From contig JAFOEU010000039.1 in NCBI GenBank assembly GCA_017387685.1, positions 1-57,250 of the forward strand: a stretch of 57,250 nt of DNA. Direction: 5' to 3'. This DNA comes from Clostridia bacterium. Lineage in GTDB: Bacteria; Bacillota; Clostridia; Oscillospirales; CAG-272. The translations under genes were made by a program, and so were the position numbers. The stretch's first letter is position 1, and the number at the start of each line of letters is the position of its first letter. The notes beneath the pieces were generated by a model. That model was not told where the DNA came from and searched no databases. It was given only the letters and a program-made list of their open reading frames with translations. This document shows positions 15,302 to 23,592 of this stretch, one piece after another.

Positions 15302-16027
15302 TTAAAAGAGCATCAGCACTCCGCTGATTATCATTCCTATGTAAATAACGTATTTCAGCTTTTTGGCGTCGAGCTTATCGAAGACCTTTCTGCCGAGGAG
15401 GTCGCCGCAGATACAGCCGATGATACCGACCAATCCGTAGAGGATGAGATCGGCTGTGATCATTCCGTTTATCGCGCGGTTGGCGATCGAGTAGACGTTA
15501 GTCAGGCAGAAATAAAACTGAATGGTGGCAAAATAGGTTATGTTATCGGGGGTTGCGCTCGTCAGATAGAGGACCGCGGGAGGTCCGCCCGTCGAGAAAA
15601 GTCCGTTGAGCGCGCCGCCGAGAGTGCCCGCAACGATGCCGTTCGGGACGGTCGGCTTGATCTTTATCTTTTTATTGAAGAAAAGAAAGTAAACGCTGAG
15701 GATAACGAGCACCGATCCGAGCAGTATCTCAAAGATCTTTGCCTCTATCTGTGCGGCAAAGTAGACCGCTATCGGGATCGAAATCAAAGCCGCTGCGAGC
15801 ATTGGGATAGCTGTCTTGTAAGCAACGTTTTTGCGGTATCTGATCGAATTGAAGGTTGTAGTGTAGCAGGAAAAAATGCAGGATATCGTTGCCGCCGCGG
15901 TGTGGGAGGGCATAAAATGCGGCAGAAACATCATCGTGAAGATGCCGAGCCCGAATCCGCTGACTCGCTGAACGAAAGCCGCTCCGAATCCGACGAGGAT
16001 GACGTATAAAAAGTGTAATGGTTCCAT
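15302..16027 (-). CDS. TauE/SafE (TSUP) family membrane transporter
   Basis: A 241-residue protein with about eight hydrophobic helices and the two-fold TSUP repeat, including VSGFGLGIFTM near the N-terminus and GALNGLFSTGGPPAVLYL in the second half. The family exports sulfite or sulfonates, or imports other organic anions. Its start is 8 bases from the stop of the PhnP-like hydrolase gene and its AGAGGTG box overlaps that stop, so the two are translationally close. A hydrolase releasing an organic anion together with an exporter is one possible reading; the substrate is not known. Confidence 0.85.
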   Translation of the reverse strand: MEPLHFLYVILVGFGAAFVQRVSGFGLGIFTMMFLPHFMPSHTAAATISCIFSCYTTTFNSIRYRKNVAYKTAIPMLAAALISIPIAVYFAAQIEAKIFEILLGSVLVILSVYFLFFNKKIKIKPTVPNGIVAGTLGGALNGLFSTGGPPAVLYLTSATPDNITYFATIQFYFCLTNVYSIANRAINGMITADLILYGLVGIIGCICGDLLGRKVFDKLDAKKLKYVIYIGMIISGVLMLF

Positions 16028-16035
16028 AGCACCTC

Positions 16036-16848
16036 TTAAAATTCTATCTCACATCCGTCGTAGGATACGAAATAACCGTATTCCGATGCGCGCTCGCAGA
16101 GGTGGGAGTGCAGAGGATTTCCGTTGTGCGAGAAGTGGTTTACGCAGATAGCGGTGTTTGCACCGACAGCACCGAGGGTGCGGAGTCTTTCGACAACGCG
16201 CTCGATGTTCGGGAATCCCATGTGATGTCCCGTGTCGGGAACGGGAATATCGACGTTGGTGCAGTCGAGGCTGAGCATATCGAAGCGGATTCCGCTTTTT
16301 TCGATATACTCAAAGGTTTCGTCAAAGAAGTAACCGGTATCGTGCGCGTAAAGCAGAGACTTGCCATCACACTCAATGATGTAATTGAGCGGTTCGCCGC
16401 CCGGCATATGGCGTGCGGGAAGTGCGGTGACTTTGTAGCCGCCGAATTCCACAACGTCAAAAGCCTTTATGATGTTGACGTGCACGTTCGGTATCTCCCC
16501 CTCCAAGGTGGAGGCGGCATAGGATGAGCAGTAAAGCTCGAGCGTGGGTACGCTCATATTATGCGCGTAACAGCCGTAGCGTCTGAAAAGATCGCGCTGA
16601 TAGAGGTGATCCGAATGCGCGTGAGTTATAAGAAGGTATTTGATCCGATCTCCGCGAATGCCGTGTGTGATAAAATGGTGGTAGGTGTCGGCGGGAAAGT
16701 CGATCAGCAGATCGTCGTTTATGAGCGACTGCGAGCGGGTGCGGATATTCTTGCCGCCGAGCTCTCTTGCTTCGTTGCAGTATTTACAGTTGCAAAATAC
16801 AGCGGGAAACGCTTCAGCCGCCGCAGTTCCGAGATATTTAAGTTTCAT
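16036..16848 (-). CDS. PhnP-like metallo-beta-lactamase-fold hydrolase
   Basis: A 270-residue enzyme with the metal motif HAHSDH (76-81), an early Cys19-x-Cys21-x2-Cys24 cluster followed by GGKNIRTRSQS, and later YAHDTG and a terminal NHFSHNG. The cysteines and the R-T-R-S strand match PhnP-type phosphodiesterases, which cleave cyclic ribose phosphates. No phn genes are nearby, so the name describes fold only. The start at 16848 has GGGAG at good spacing; an ATG two codons upstream is too close to that box. A paralogue is at 27207. It is cotranscribed with the TauE-like gene. Confidence 0.85.
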   Translation of the reverse strand: MKLKYLGTAAAEAFPAVFCNCKYCNEARELGGKNIRTRSQSLINDDLLIDFPADTYHHFITHGIRGDRIKYLLITHAHSDHLYQRDLFRRYGCYAHNMSVPTLELYCSSYAASTLEGEIPNVHVNIIKAFDVVEFGGYKVTALPARHMPGGEPLNYIIECDGKSLLYAHDTGYFFDETFEYIEKSGIRFDMLSLDCTNVDIPVPDTGHHMGFPNIERVVERLRTLGAVGANTAICVNHFSHNGNPLHSHLCERASEYGYFVSYDGCEIEF

Positions 16849-16876
16849 AAGCATGCTCCCTTCGGATGATAGGATA

Positions 16877-16905
16877 ATTATACCACATATATATGAAAGA
16901 GTCAA
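16877..16905 (-). promoter_or_regulatory. Promoter of the PhnP-like/TauE operon
   Basis: TTGACT (16900-16905), 17-base spacer, TATAAT (16877-16882) on the minus strand. Confidence 0.8.
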
Positions 16906-16969
16906 GTAATAGGAATGATTTAATAAAAGTCGGATATTATAGTGCTCGAAATATTATATCTGCTGACAA

Positions 16970-17217
16970 GGCGGCTCCGTCGCTTCCCCTCATCCACCGG
17001 CTGAGCCGGTCCCCCTTCCCCGCCGGGGAAGGTCTATAGAGCAAGTGCGAACATTAACTATATAGATAAGCGATTCATATATTTGGTAAAAAGCGTCATA
17101 ACAAATCAACTCACACCGAAATTCAGAAGGCTGAATGAGATTATTAATATACCTTCCCCGGCGGGGAAGGGGGACCGCGCGAACGCGTGGTGGATGAGGG
17201 GAAGCGACGGGGAGCTG
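16970..17217. repeat. Inverted-repeat element with covarying internal hairpins
   Basis: Two inverted arms of about 65 bases (16970-17036 and 17152-17217) share CGTCGCTTCCCCTCATCCACC and CCCCCTTCCCCGCCGGGG. Between these constant blocks each arm has a small hairpin of different sequence: CCGGC/GCCGG in the left, CCGCGCG/CGCGTGG type in the right. About 115 bases, including a copy of the GTGCGAACAT motif at 17041, lie between the arms. No gene is present; the rest of 16906-17315 shows nothing else. Confidence 0.75.
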
Positions 17218-17315
17218 TGTTAGAACCAAGCACGGGCGAGTGTCAAACTTTAAAGTTAAAAAATAAAAATCAGTAGCTATCCAATAAAATTGTTTGAAAA
17301 AATATTATTTAACTA

Positions 17316-17344
17316 TTGTATTTCCCGCGCTTTTATTGTATAAT
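17316..17344 (+). promoter_or_regulatory. Promoter of pepF
   Basis: TTGTAT (17316-17321), 17-base spacer, TATAAT (17339-17344). AGGAG follows before the ATG. Confidence 0.7.
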
Positions 17345-17371
17345 GAAGAAAAAACATAGGAGATTATCAAA

Positions 17372-19132
17372 ATGTATAACGAATGGTCACTTGACGTGTT
17401 TTATAAGGGCGCGGACGATCCCGCGCTCGAGCTTGATATGAAAAAGCTTGAGGATTGCGTTGGCGAATATAAGTCGGCGGTTTCAGCACTTGATGCGTCC
17501 GATGCAACAAAAACTCTCCGCCGCGTTATTGACGCGAAGGAGGAGATGGGCAAGCTCGTGCGCCGTCTGATGGGCTTTTTCAGCCTTCGCCGTTCGGCAA
17601 ATGCATCCGACACCGCGGGCGCGGTCTATATGACCAAGATTCAGGGTATGATGGCGTCGCTTGCAAAGGTGAATGTCGCGTATAACAAATTCGTCGGCGC
17701 GATCGAGGATATCGATGCCGTTATCGTGGGCGACGAGGTGCTTTCGCAGTACGGATTTTATTTTGAAGAGATCAGAAAATCGATCTCGCACACTCTCTCG
17801 GATGAAGCCGAGGAGGTTTTCGCAAAGCTGAATATCAGCGGCGGCAGAGCGTGGGGCGATCTTTTCTCTTATCTCACCGCAAACGTTGAGGTCGATTATA
17901 AGGGCGAAAAGACCACACTCTCCGCTATCCGCGGACTTGCCGAGAGCGACGATGCAACCGTCCGCAAGGAAGCCTACGAGGCAGAGCTTGCCTGCTATAA
18001 GAAGATCCGCGATCCGATCGCGTTTGCGCTTAACAGCATCAAGTCTCAGGTAAATACCGAAGCGGAGCTCCGCGGCTATGCCGATCCGCTGGCAATGACG
18101 CTTGAAGATTCCCGTATGGAAAAGGCTACGCTTGACGCTATGCTCGAGGCGATGCGCGAGTATATGCCAAAATTCCGCGAGTATCTGCGCCACAAGGCAA
18201 AGCTCCTCGGATATGAAAACGGTCTGCCCTGGTACGAGCTTTACGCACAGATGGGCGACGCGAGCGCGCAGACCTTTACGGTCGAGGAAGCTCACAAGTA
18301 CCTCGTCGAGCATTTCGAAAGCTTTGCGCCCGACCTCGCCGAGATGGTTGACCGCGCATTCAAAGAGGATTGGATCGACTTTTACCCCCGTGCGGGCAAG
18401 GTTGGCGGCGCGTTCTGCTCGAATCTGCCCTTCTTTGGTCAGAGCCGCATACTTACCAACTTCTCGGGCAGCTTCGGATCGGTCGTAACTCTCGCTCACG
18501 AGCTCGGTCACGCATACCACGGTCAGCAGATCGAGAGTCACCGTCCGCTCAATACCGGCTACACGATGCCTGTCGCGGAAACCGCATCGAACTTCAATGA
18601 GCTTATCATCGTAAACGATGCGATTTCGAAGGCGAAGGGCGGAGAGAAGATCGCGCTTATCGAAAGCCAAATTCAGGACTGTGCGCAGATTATTGTAGAC
18701 ATCTATTCAAGATTCCTCTTCGAGGATGAGGTCATCCGCCGCAGAAAGAATAAGTTTATGTTTGCCGACGAGCTTGAAGCGATCATGCTTGATGCGCAGA
18801 AGCAGGCATACGGCGACGGACTTGATCCCGATTATCTGCATCCCTATATGTGGTGCTGTAAGAGCCACTATTACAGCGCGGGACTCAGCTATTATAACTT
18901 CCCCTACGCATTCGGCGGACTCTTCTCGCGCGGACTTTACGCGAAGTATCTCGAGGAGGGCGAGGAATTCCTGCCCAAATACCGCGCACTCCTCAAGGCA
19001 ACCACCGTCGAGAGCGTTGAAAACGTAGCAAAGATTGCGGGCATCGACCTGACGAAGCCCGAATTCTGGCGCACGAGCTTGCAGGTGATTGCGGATAGAA
19101 TCGATGAGTTTATTGCGGAGACGAGTAAGTAA
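17372..19132 (+). CDS. pepF: M3B family oligoendopeptidase F
   Basis: A 586-residue cytoplasmic zinc peptidase of normal family length. The zinc site is HELGH (376-380) in LAHELGHAYHGQ, followed by AETASNFNE holding the third ligand Glu. The late WCCKSHYYSAGLSYYNFPYAFG region is typical of PepF and positions the substrate. These enzymes cut peptides of roughly 5-20 residues and support amino acid recycling or peptide use. AGGAG precedes the ATG, which has its own promoter. It appears monocistronic. Confidence 0.93.
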   Translation: MYNEWSLDVFYKGADDPALELDMKKLEDCVGEYKSAVSALDASDATKTLRRVIDAKEEMGKLVRRLMGFFSLRRSANASDTAGAVYMTKIQGMMASLAKVNVAYNKFVGAIEDIDAVIVGDEVLSQYGFYFEEIRKSISHTLSDEAEEVFAKLNISGGRAWGDLFSYLTANVEVDYKGEKTTLSAIRGLAESDDATVRKEAYEAELACYKKIRDPIAFALNSIKSQVNTEAELRGYADPLAMTLEDSRMEKATLDAMLEAMREYMPKFREYLRHKAKLLGYENGLPWYELYAQMGDASAQTFTVEEAHKYLVEHFESFAPDLAEMVDRAFKEDWIDFYPRAGKVGGAFCSNLPFFGQSRILTNFSGSFGSVVTLAHELGHAYHGQQIESHRPLNTGYTMPVAETASNFNELIIVNDAISKAKGGEKIALIESQIQDCAQIIVDIYSRFLFEDEVIRRRKNKFMFADELEAIMLDAQKQAYGDGLDPDYLHPYMWCCKSHYYSAGLSYYNFPYAFGGLFSRGLYAKYLEEGEEFLPKYRALLKATTVESVENVAKIAGIDLTKPEFWRTSLQVIADRIDEFIAETSK

Positions 19133-19137
19133 AAGGG

Positions 19138-19410
19138 AAAGTTGCTAGTTGCTAGGCGCTAGTTGCTAGTTAAAGGTAAATTTCCGCAAGCGGAAATTTC
19201 AATTTAAATTAAAAAATCTCGGATATCGTGAAGCTTGCGCTTCTTGATATCCGAGATTTTTATTTATTATCTTTTGATCTTATGCAACACTGTATTTTAT
19301 CAGCATCGCACAAAATTATTGAACTGTAATTTTCGACTTGTCGAAAATTTACCTTTAACTAGCAACTAGTAACTAGCAACTAGTAACTAGCAACTAGCAA
19401 CTAGCAACTC
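19138..19410. repeat. Palindromic element with tandem CTAGTTG heptamers
   Basis: The left end (19140-19185) has about four units of TTGCTAG/GTTGCTAG leading into TTAAAGGTAAATTT. The right end (19345-19407) is the inverse: AAATTTACCTTTAA, then about seven units of CTAGCAA/CTAGTAA. Between them are a GGTAAATTT-hairpin and a long perfect terminator-like stem at 19215-19258 with an inner hairpin. No open frame is gene-like. It lies between convergent pepF and SDR genes, where it can supply both terminators. Confidence 0.75.
19215..19258. terminator. Bidirectional terminator inside the CTAGTTG element
   Basis: AATCTCGGATATC / GATATCCGAGATT with an inner GAAGC/GCTTC stem and A/T tracts on both sides. 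Confidence 0.75.
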
Positions 19411-19412
19411 CC

Positions 19413-20177
19413 TTACAGCGTCGATCCGAAATCAGTAACAATCGTCTGTCCCGTGATCGCTCTCGATTCGTCGGATGCGAAGAAGAGAAGCATATTCGCT
19501 ACGTCCTCGGGCATACAGGGCTGTACCTTGAGGTCGTTGTGCTTCATCATCTGTCCGAAGATGTTCATATCCATATTAGCAGGGTTCATTCCCGCAACCA
19601 TGGGAGTGACGATCGTGCCGGGGCAGATCGCGTTGCAACGAACGTTCGTGCCCGCAAAACGGAGTGCGGTGTGTCTTGTCAGACCGATAACTGCTGCCTT
19701 CGATGCAACGTAAGCCGCACCGCCGCAACCCATTACGCCCGCAACGGATGCTACGTTAACGATCGAGCCGTAGCCCGTCTTCGCCATCTCGACTGCAACC
19801 TCGCGGGTCATGCACATGGTGCCCTTGGTGTTGATATCGATGACCTTGTTCATATCGTCATCGGTGAAGCTGTCGATAGCCTTGAGTCCGTTGTCGAGAA
19901 CGCCTGCATTGTTGATGAGAACGTCTACCTTGCCGAATTTTGCGATAGCTTCGGCAACGACTCGCTTGGCATCCTCTGCCTTGGATATATCGCTGACGAC
20001 GGGAAGAACCTCGCCGCCCGCAGCGCGGATCTTTGCGGCAACCTCTTCAAGCTGTGCTTCGCGGCGTGCTGTGATGACTACTTTTGCGCCCTCAGCGGCA
20101 AATTTCTGTGCTGTAGCGGCTCCTACGCCCGAGTTACCGCCCGTGATAATAGCGACTTTTCCTTCTAAACGGTTCAT
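19413..20177 (-). CDS. Short-chain dehydrogenase/reductase (SDR)
   Basis: A 254-residue classical SDR. It has cofactor motif GGNSGVG (13-19), NNAG (89-92), and the catalytic Ser144, Tyr156 and Lys160 at the standard spacing in AAYVASK. It resembles FabG/BaiA-like NAD(P)-dependent oxidoreductases that interconvert hydroxyl and keto groups. No fatty-acid or bile-acid genes are adjacent, so the substrate is open. AGGAGG lies 7 bases before the start. It has its own promoter, whose -35 box overlaps the end of the YgjV gene. Confidence 0.88.
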   Translation of the reverse strand: MNRLEGKVAIITGGNSGVGAATAQKFAAEGAKVVITARREAQLEEVAAKIRAAGGEVLPVVSDISKAEDAKRVVAEAIAKFGKVDVLINNAGVLDNGLKAIDSFTDDDMNKVIDINTKGTMCMTREVAVEMAKTGYGSIVNVASVAGVMGCGGAAYVASKAAVIGLTRHTALRFAGTNVRCNAICPGTIVTPMVAGMNPANMDMNIFGQMMKHNDLKVQPCMPEDVANMLLFFASDESRAITGQTIVTDFGSTL

Positions 20178-20211
20178 TGAAAGATCCTCCTGATTTATAA
20201 ATTTTTATTTT

Positions 20212-20240
20212 AGTATATCACATTTTGGTGTGTGTGTCAA
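20212..20240 (-). promoter_or_regulatory. Promoter of the SDR gene
   Basis: TTGACA (20235-20240), 17-base spacer, TATACT (20212-20217) on the minus strand; the -35 box overlaps the last codons of the upstream gene. Confidence 0.8.
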
Positions 20241-20752
20241 GTGTTTTTGCGATTTCTGATAAGCCCTATTATCGCCGAAGCCAGCACCGCGCTTTCGTAT
20301 ACCACGCCTCCGATCGAGAGGACGAAGAGGTTATAGATAAGGCAGAGGGGCGCTTTAACGAGCATTACCTTGCGCGTGTTCTGCGGGTCGGAGAGCGAGA
20401 GACCTACTGCGGTGCCGTAAAGACCGAGCATCAGGATGACCGAATACCACGCCTCCCAGGTCAGGATGGTCGTCACGGTGACCATAACGACGTAGAATAT
20501 CGGCTCAAACCAGCCCTTGCCGCCGCGTTTTGCGCGGAAGAAGTAGAGGATATTATTGACCGCCGCCAAGAGATTGAGTGCCGCCGCGCCGGGGGCACCG
20601 ATGAATAGATAGTGCGCCGCGAATATGAATGCGATCGTGATCTGAAAAGCCAGAATGCCTTTCGGCGTTTTCATCTGGAATGAGATGAAGCCGAGCACCA
20701 CGGCTGCGATCCCGAGAAATTGTCCTATGTAATAAAGAATGTTGTCGAGCAT
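20237..20752 (-). CDS. YgjV family inner membrane protein
   Basis: A 171-residue protein with about five to six hydrophobic helices. The N-terminal pattern IGQFLGIAAVVLGFISFQ and the middle NNILYFFRAKRG loop match the YgjV (Imp-YgjV) family, whose function is not established. Its start is 4 bases after the stop of the DUF4304 gene, so it ends a three-gene operon led by the TPR-DUF1963 gene. AAGGACAG precedes the ATG. Confidence 0.8.
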   Translation of the reverse strand: MLDNILYYIGQFLGIAAVVLGFISFQMKTPKGILAFQITIAFIFAAHYLFIGAPGAAALNLLAAVNNILYFFRAKRGGKGWFEPIFYVVMVTVTTILTWEAWYSVILMLGLYGTAVGLSLSDPQNTRKVMLVKAPLCLIYNLFVLSIGGVVYESAVLASAIIGLIRNRKNT

Positions 20753-20756
20753 AATT

Positions 20757-21464
20757 TTATCTGTCCTTCAAAGTTATATCCAATTTGGCTGCCAATTTTT
20801 CAAGATACTCCAGATGAGCTTTGTGCGGAGAAATCTTGTTTTTGCATTTCTTGTAATAGATATTGAACAGCTCTCCGGCTTTTTCAATATCACCCATTCT
20901 GCCGTGTATCATTGCTTCCTCAAGCAGTATGAGATGAGAGTTTAACGTGTCGAATTTTTTATATTTTCTCCGCTTTTCGAGGATGGAACGGCGATCCTTC
21001 AACACATCGAATGCGGGTAAAACGCAAACCTTGATCTGATAGAGAATGTCTGCGGATATTTCGTCGCTCGAGCCGTGCAGATTGTAAGTGGTGTCTTTTT
21101 TTCCTTTTACTTCTCCGAGTCGCGAACGCATACTGCACTCGTATTCGTGATAATATTTCTTTGGTTTTTCGTCCCCCTCGAAGCTGCGCAGCTCACATTC
21201 GGGCACACGGATGCCGATATTGACCCACATAAGATGAGTTTCATCTCTGTAAGACTGTCCGCATTGGAAGTTGATGACCTGCGAAATGTCACCGTCAACA
21301 AAGCGGTGAAGCGTGCGCCCGTGTTTACGAAATCCGAGAGGCTTGAGCTCGGCGTAGACTGCGTTTTCGATTATGTCAATGCTTTCCGTTGTACCGAGCA
21401 TATTTACTCTCTTGTCGTGCTTTTGCTTTATACCGATTGATGAAAGTACACGTTTCCAATCCAT
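20757..21464 (-). CDS. DUF4304-like domain protein
   Basis: A 235-residue soluble protein. Residues from about 30 (IDIIENAVYAELKPLGFRKHGRTLHRF...VINFQCGQSY...VNIGIRVPE) match the DUF4304 pattern, a small alpha-beta domain often found near polymorphic toxin or immunity genes; no toxin is seen here. The C-terminal half is helical with charged residues. The start at 21464 follows AGAGGT; an upstream in-frame start would overlap the previous gene. It lies 19 bases after the TPR-DUF1963 gene. Function unknown. Confidence 0.68.
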   Translation of the reverse strand: MDWKRVLSSIGIKQKHDKRVNMLGTTESIDIIENAVYAELKPLGFRKHGRTLHRFVDGDISQVINFQCGQSYRDETHLMWVNIGIRVPECELRSFEGDEKPKKYYHEYECSMRSRLGEVKGKKDTTYNLHGSSDEISADILYQIKVCVLPAFDVLKDRRSILEKRRKYKKFDTLNSHLILLEEAMIHGRMGDIEKAGELFNIYYKKCKNKISPHKAHLEYLEKLAAKLDITLKDR

Positions 21465-21483
21465 ATATCTACCTCTTAGGGAT

Positions 21484-23130
21484 TTACGCGCAATCCCAGT
21501 TATACATAACGTCGGAGAAGTCGCGTGCGCGGAGCTTGTCGCGCGGGATGAAGAATTGGCATCCGCCATCGTCGCCGAACATTATGAGGTCTTCCTCCTT
21601 GCCCGAAGCATCGGGCATCGTGTGGCTGACGATCTGGAGCAGAAGCGTGTCGTATTTGCGGAGATCTTCGCCTACGTCGCGCGGATCGTCCTGCATAAAG
21701 CAGGGGTAACCGCCGATTCGGTGGCCGCCGTAGCTGTTTTCTTCATAGATGAGATCGGATTCCTCGTCCTCAAGATCATCCGAGCCGTTTTCAAATCCCG
21801 CCTTTTTCAGCGCGGAATCGACAGCCGCTTCAAAGCGGTAGTCGCTCGAGAGCATACTGCCCATCGCGGGGGTGAGACGGACGGGGAAGGCGTGACGGAT
21901 GGGAAAATCGTCGGGAAGCTCGGGATCGTCGCGGAGGGTGGAATCGAATTTGTCCTCGTCCTCATCGTAAAGCACGCGGAAATCCTTCTGCGCCGCGGGC
22001 TCGTCGAGGTCGAGTCCGTAGTAATCGTTGCCCGAAATATAGAATCGCAGAACACCTTTTTCGGGGAAATCGGGGACGCCGCGCACCTCGGAGCACCATA
22101 TTGCCGCAAGAAGAAACATACGGTTGCCTTCGCTGTCGAGGGGAACGTCACGGTCGACGGGTGCACCGCCGAGACGTGTTTTGTTGCCGTCATCGGGTGC
22201 GGGGAGGCGGACCTCAACCATAGGCACGGCTGTATCACGCTTGATGAATCCGATCGCGCGGACTACCTCGTCGCGCACCTCGGGGGATTCGCCGAAGGGA
22301 TTGACGCCCTTTGCAATGCTGTCGAGGACTGCCATTACGTTATCTGCGTTCGCACCGTTTGCCACGCCGTGTTCGAAGTGCTTTTTGCTTTCCTCGGTGT
22401 TTCCGAGAGCGAAATACGCGACGGTCAGCGCGGTATCGGCTTGATAAAAGTTGTTTTTCAGCTCAAGTGCCTTGAGCGCGGGCTCGATGACCTTTGCCCA
22501 CTCGCAGTCGGCGAGGTAACCTTGCGCGAGGTTGTTGTAGGCGTGAGCGTTCGTAGGATCGTATTTTACCGCGTTTTCGTAGCACTTGATCGATTCCGCG
22601 TTTTTGCCGAGCTTCTTTTGCAGGATTCCGAGATTGGACCACGCCTGCGAGTGCTTTTCGTTGTATTTAAGAAGCTTTTCGTATTCTGCGACAGCCGCCT
22701 CGGGGCTTCCGCCGTCGGTGTAGCAGAGTGCCTTGAAGAGCAGAACGGCGCAGAAATCGTCGGCGGTGTTGCAGACCTTTTCAAGCTCGCCGAGAATCTT
22801 CAGCGCGCCCGTGTAGTTGTCCTGGTTGTAAAGCGCGAGGGCGGAGAGGAGCTTGTTTTTGTATTTCTTTGTATCGGGGCGTGAGAACGCAGAGCCGATC
22901 TCCTTGGCGTATGCCTTTTCGTATACCTTGTTCGAGCCGCCCGTTCTCGTTATCAGCTTGACGAGCGACAAGACGAGACCTGCGAGAATGATGGCGGGGC
23001 GCATCAAGAGATCAGTATCGATCTTCCAATCATTTTTTGCAATATCAGCAATCAGCAGAGCAACAACGCCCGCGATCGCGACCGAGATTATCAAAATTCC
23101 CACCCAAAGCGGGATGCCTTTTCTTTTCAT
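21484..23130 (-). CDS. Membrane-anchored TPR protein with C-terminal DUF1963 (YwqG-like) domain
   Basis: A 548-residue protein in three parts: two N-terminal membrane helices (residues about 6-60, with WVGILIISVAIAGV and AIILAGLVLSLV), a central set of TPR helices (ALYNQDNYTGALKILGEL, KHSQAWSNLGILQKKLGK, ENAVKYDPTNAHAYNNLAQ), and a DUF1963 domain at about 330-548 (RLGGAPV, CFMQDDPR, LLLQI, IMFGDDGG). DUF1963 proteins often occur as immunity-like or stress proteins of unknown role. AAGGAG lies 8 bases before the start at 23130. It leads the operon with DUF4304 and YgjV genes. Confidence 0.83.
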   Translation of the reverse strand: MKRKGIPLWVGILIISVAIAGVVALLIADIAKNDWKIDTDLLMRPAIILAGLVLSLVKLITRTGGSNKVYEKAYAKEIGSAFSRPDTKKYKNKLLSALALYNQDNYTGALKILGELEKVCNTADDFCAVLLFKALCYTDGGSPEAAVAEYEKLLKYNEKHSQAWSNLGILQKKLGKNAESIKCYENAVKYDPTNAHAYNNLAQGYLADCEWAKVIEPALKALELKNNFYQADTALTVAYFALGNTEESKKHFEHGVANGANADNVMAVLDSIAKGVNPFGESPEVRDEVVRAIGFIKRDTAVPMVEVRLPAPDDGNKTRLGGAPVDRDVPLDSEGNRMFLLAAIWCSEVRGVPDFPEKGVLRFYISGNDYYGLDLDEPAAQKDFRVLYDEDEDKFDSTLRDDPELPDDFPIRHAFPVRLTPAMGSMLSSDYRFEAAVDSALKKAGFENGSDDLEDEESDLIYEENSYGGHRIGGYPCFMQDDPRDVGEDLRKYDTLLLQIVSHTMPDASGKEEDLIMFGDDGGCQFFIPRDKLRARDFSDVMYNWDCA

Positions 23131-23158
23131 ATCGGTTCTCCTTTTCGGTGATAAAATA

Positions 23159-23187
23159 ATTATACTATGAAACGGACATTTTGTCAA
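23159..23187 (-). promoter_or_regulatory. Promoter of the TPR-DUF1963 operon
   Basis: Perfect TTGACA (23182-23187), 17-base spacer, TATAAT (23159-23164) on the minus strand. Confidence 0.9.
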
Positions 23188-23189
23188 GG

Positions 23190-23560
23190 TTAAGTTTTAC
23201 CGTGAGATCGTGTATCATTTTAGAAATGATAAGATTTGGAAAGCTATGTTTGCACACTCAAAACAAGTCTTCTTCGGCGTGGAAATGCTGTCAGCTTATA
23301 AGAAATCAAACAAGTGCGAACACAGCGTTCTCGGTGCCCCCTTATCACTCTCTGCGGAGGGAGCTTCTCCCGGGAGAAGCCTTGCGATACTGCTAACTCA
23401 ATTCAATACTTCTGAATTTTGTGCTATCATAATCTGAAAAATCGAACTGTGTTGCTATGAAATGTATTCTTTTAGTAGTTATTTTTATTGTATTTTTCAA
23501 AATATTGCAAATTAAATGGCGCTGTTCTACTTAATAGTGGATAAGACGCAAAATATAAAT
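23190..23560. other. Gene-free stretch with short inverted repeats
   Basis: No gene is supported. Inverted copies of the dispersed motif lie at 23239-23255 (GAAAGCTATGTTTGCAC) and 23311-23332 (CAAGTGCGAACACAGCGTT), followed by a GCTTCTCCC/GGGAGAAGC hairpin near 23370. The rest, from about 23400, is AT-rich and featureless. Confidence 0.5.
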
Positions 23561-23587
23561 AGAAGGCCTCTATTTAAGAAGCCTTCT
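23561..23587 (-). terminator. Terminator of the PASTA lipoprotein gene
   Basis: AGAAGGC / GCCTTCT stem just downstream of the stop on the minus strand, with a T-rich tail. Confidence 0.65.
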
Positions 23588-23592
23588 AAATA

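Noticed and set aside
21373-22884. 503-codon plus-strand open frame
   Set aside because: It lies antisense to the TPR-DUF1963 gene, has no recognisable domain and no ribosome site or promoter.
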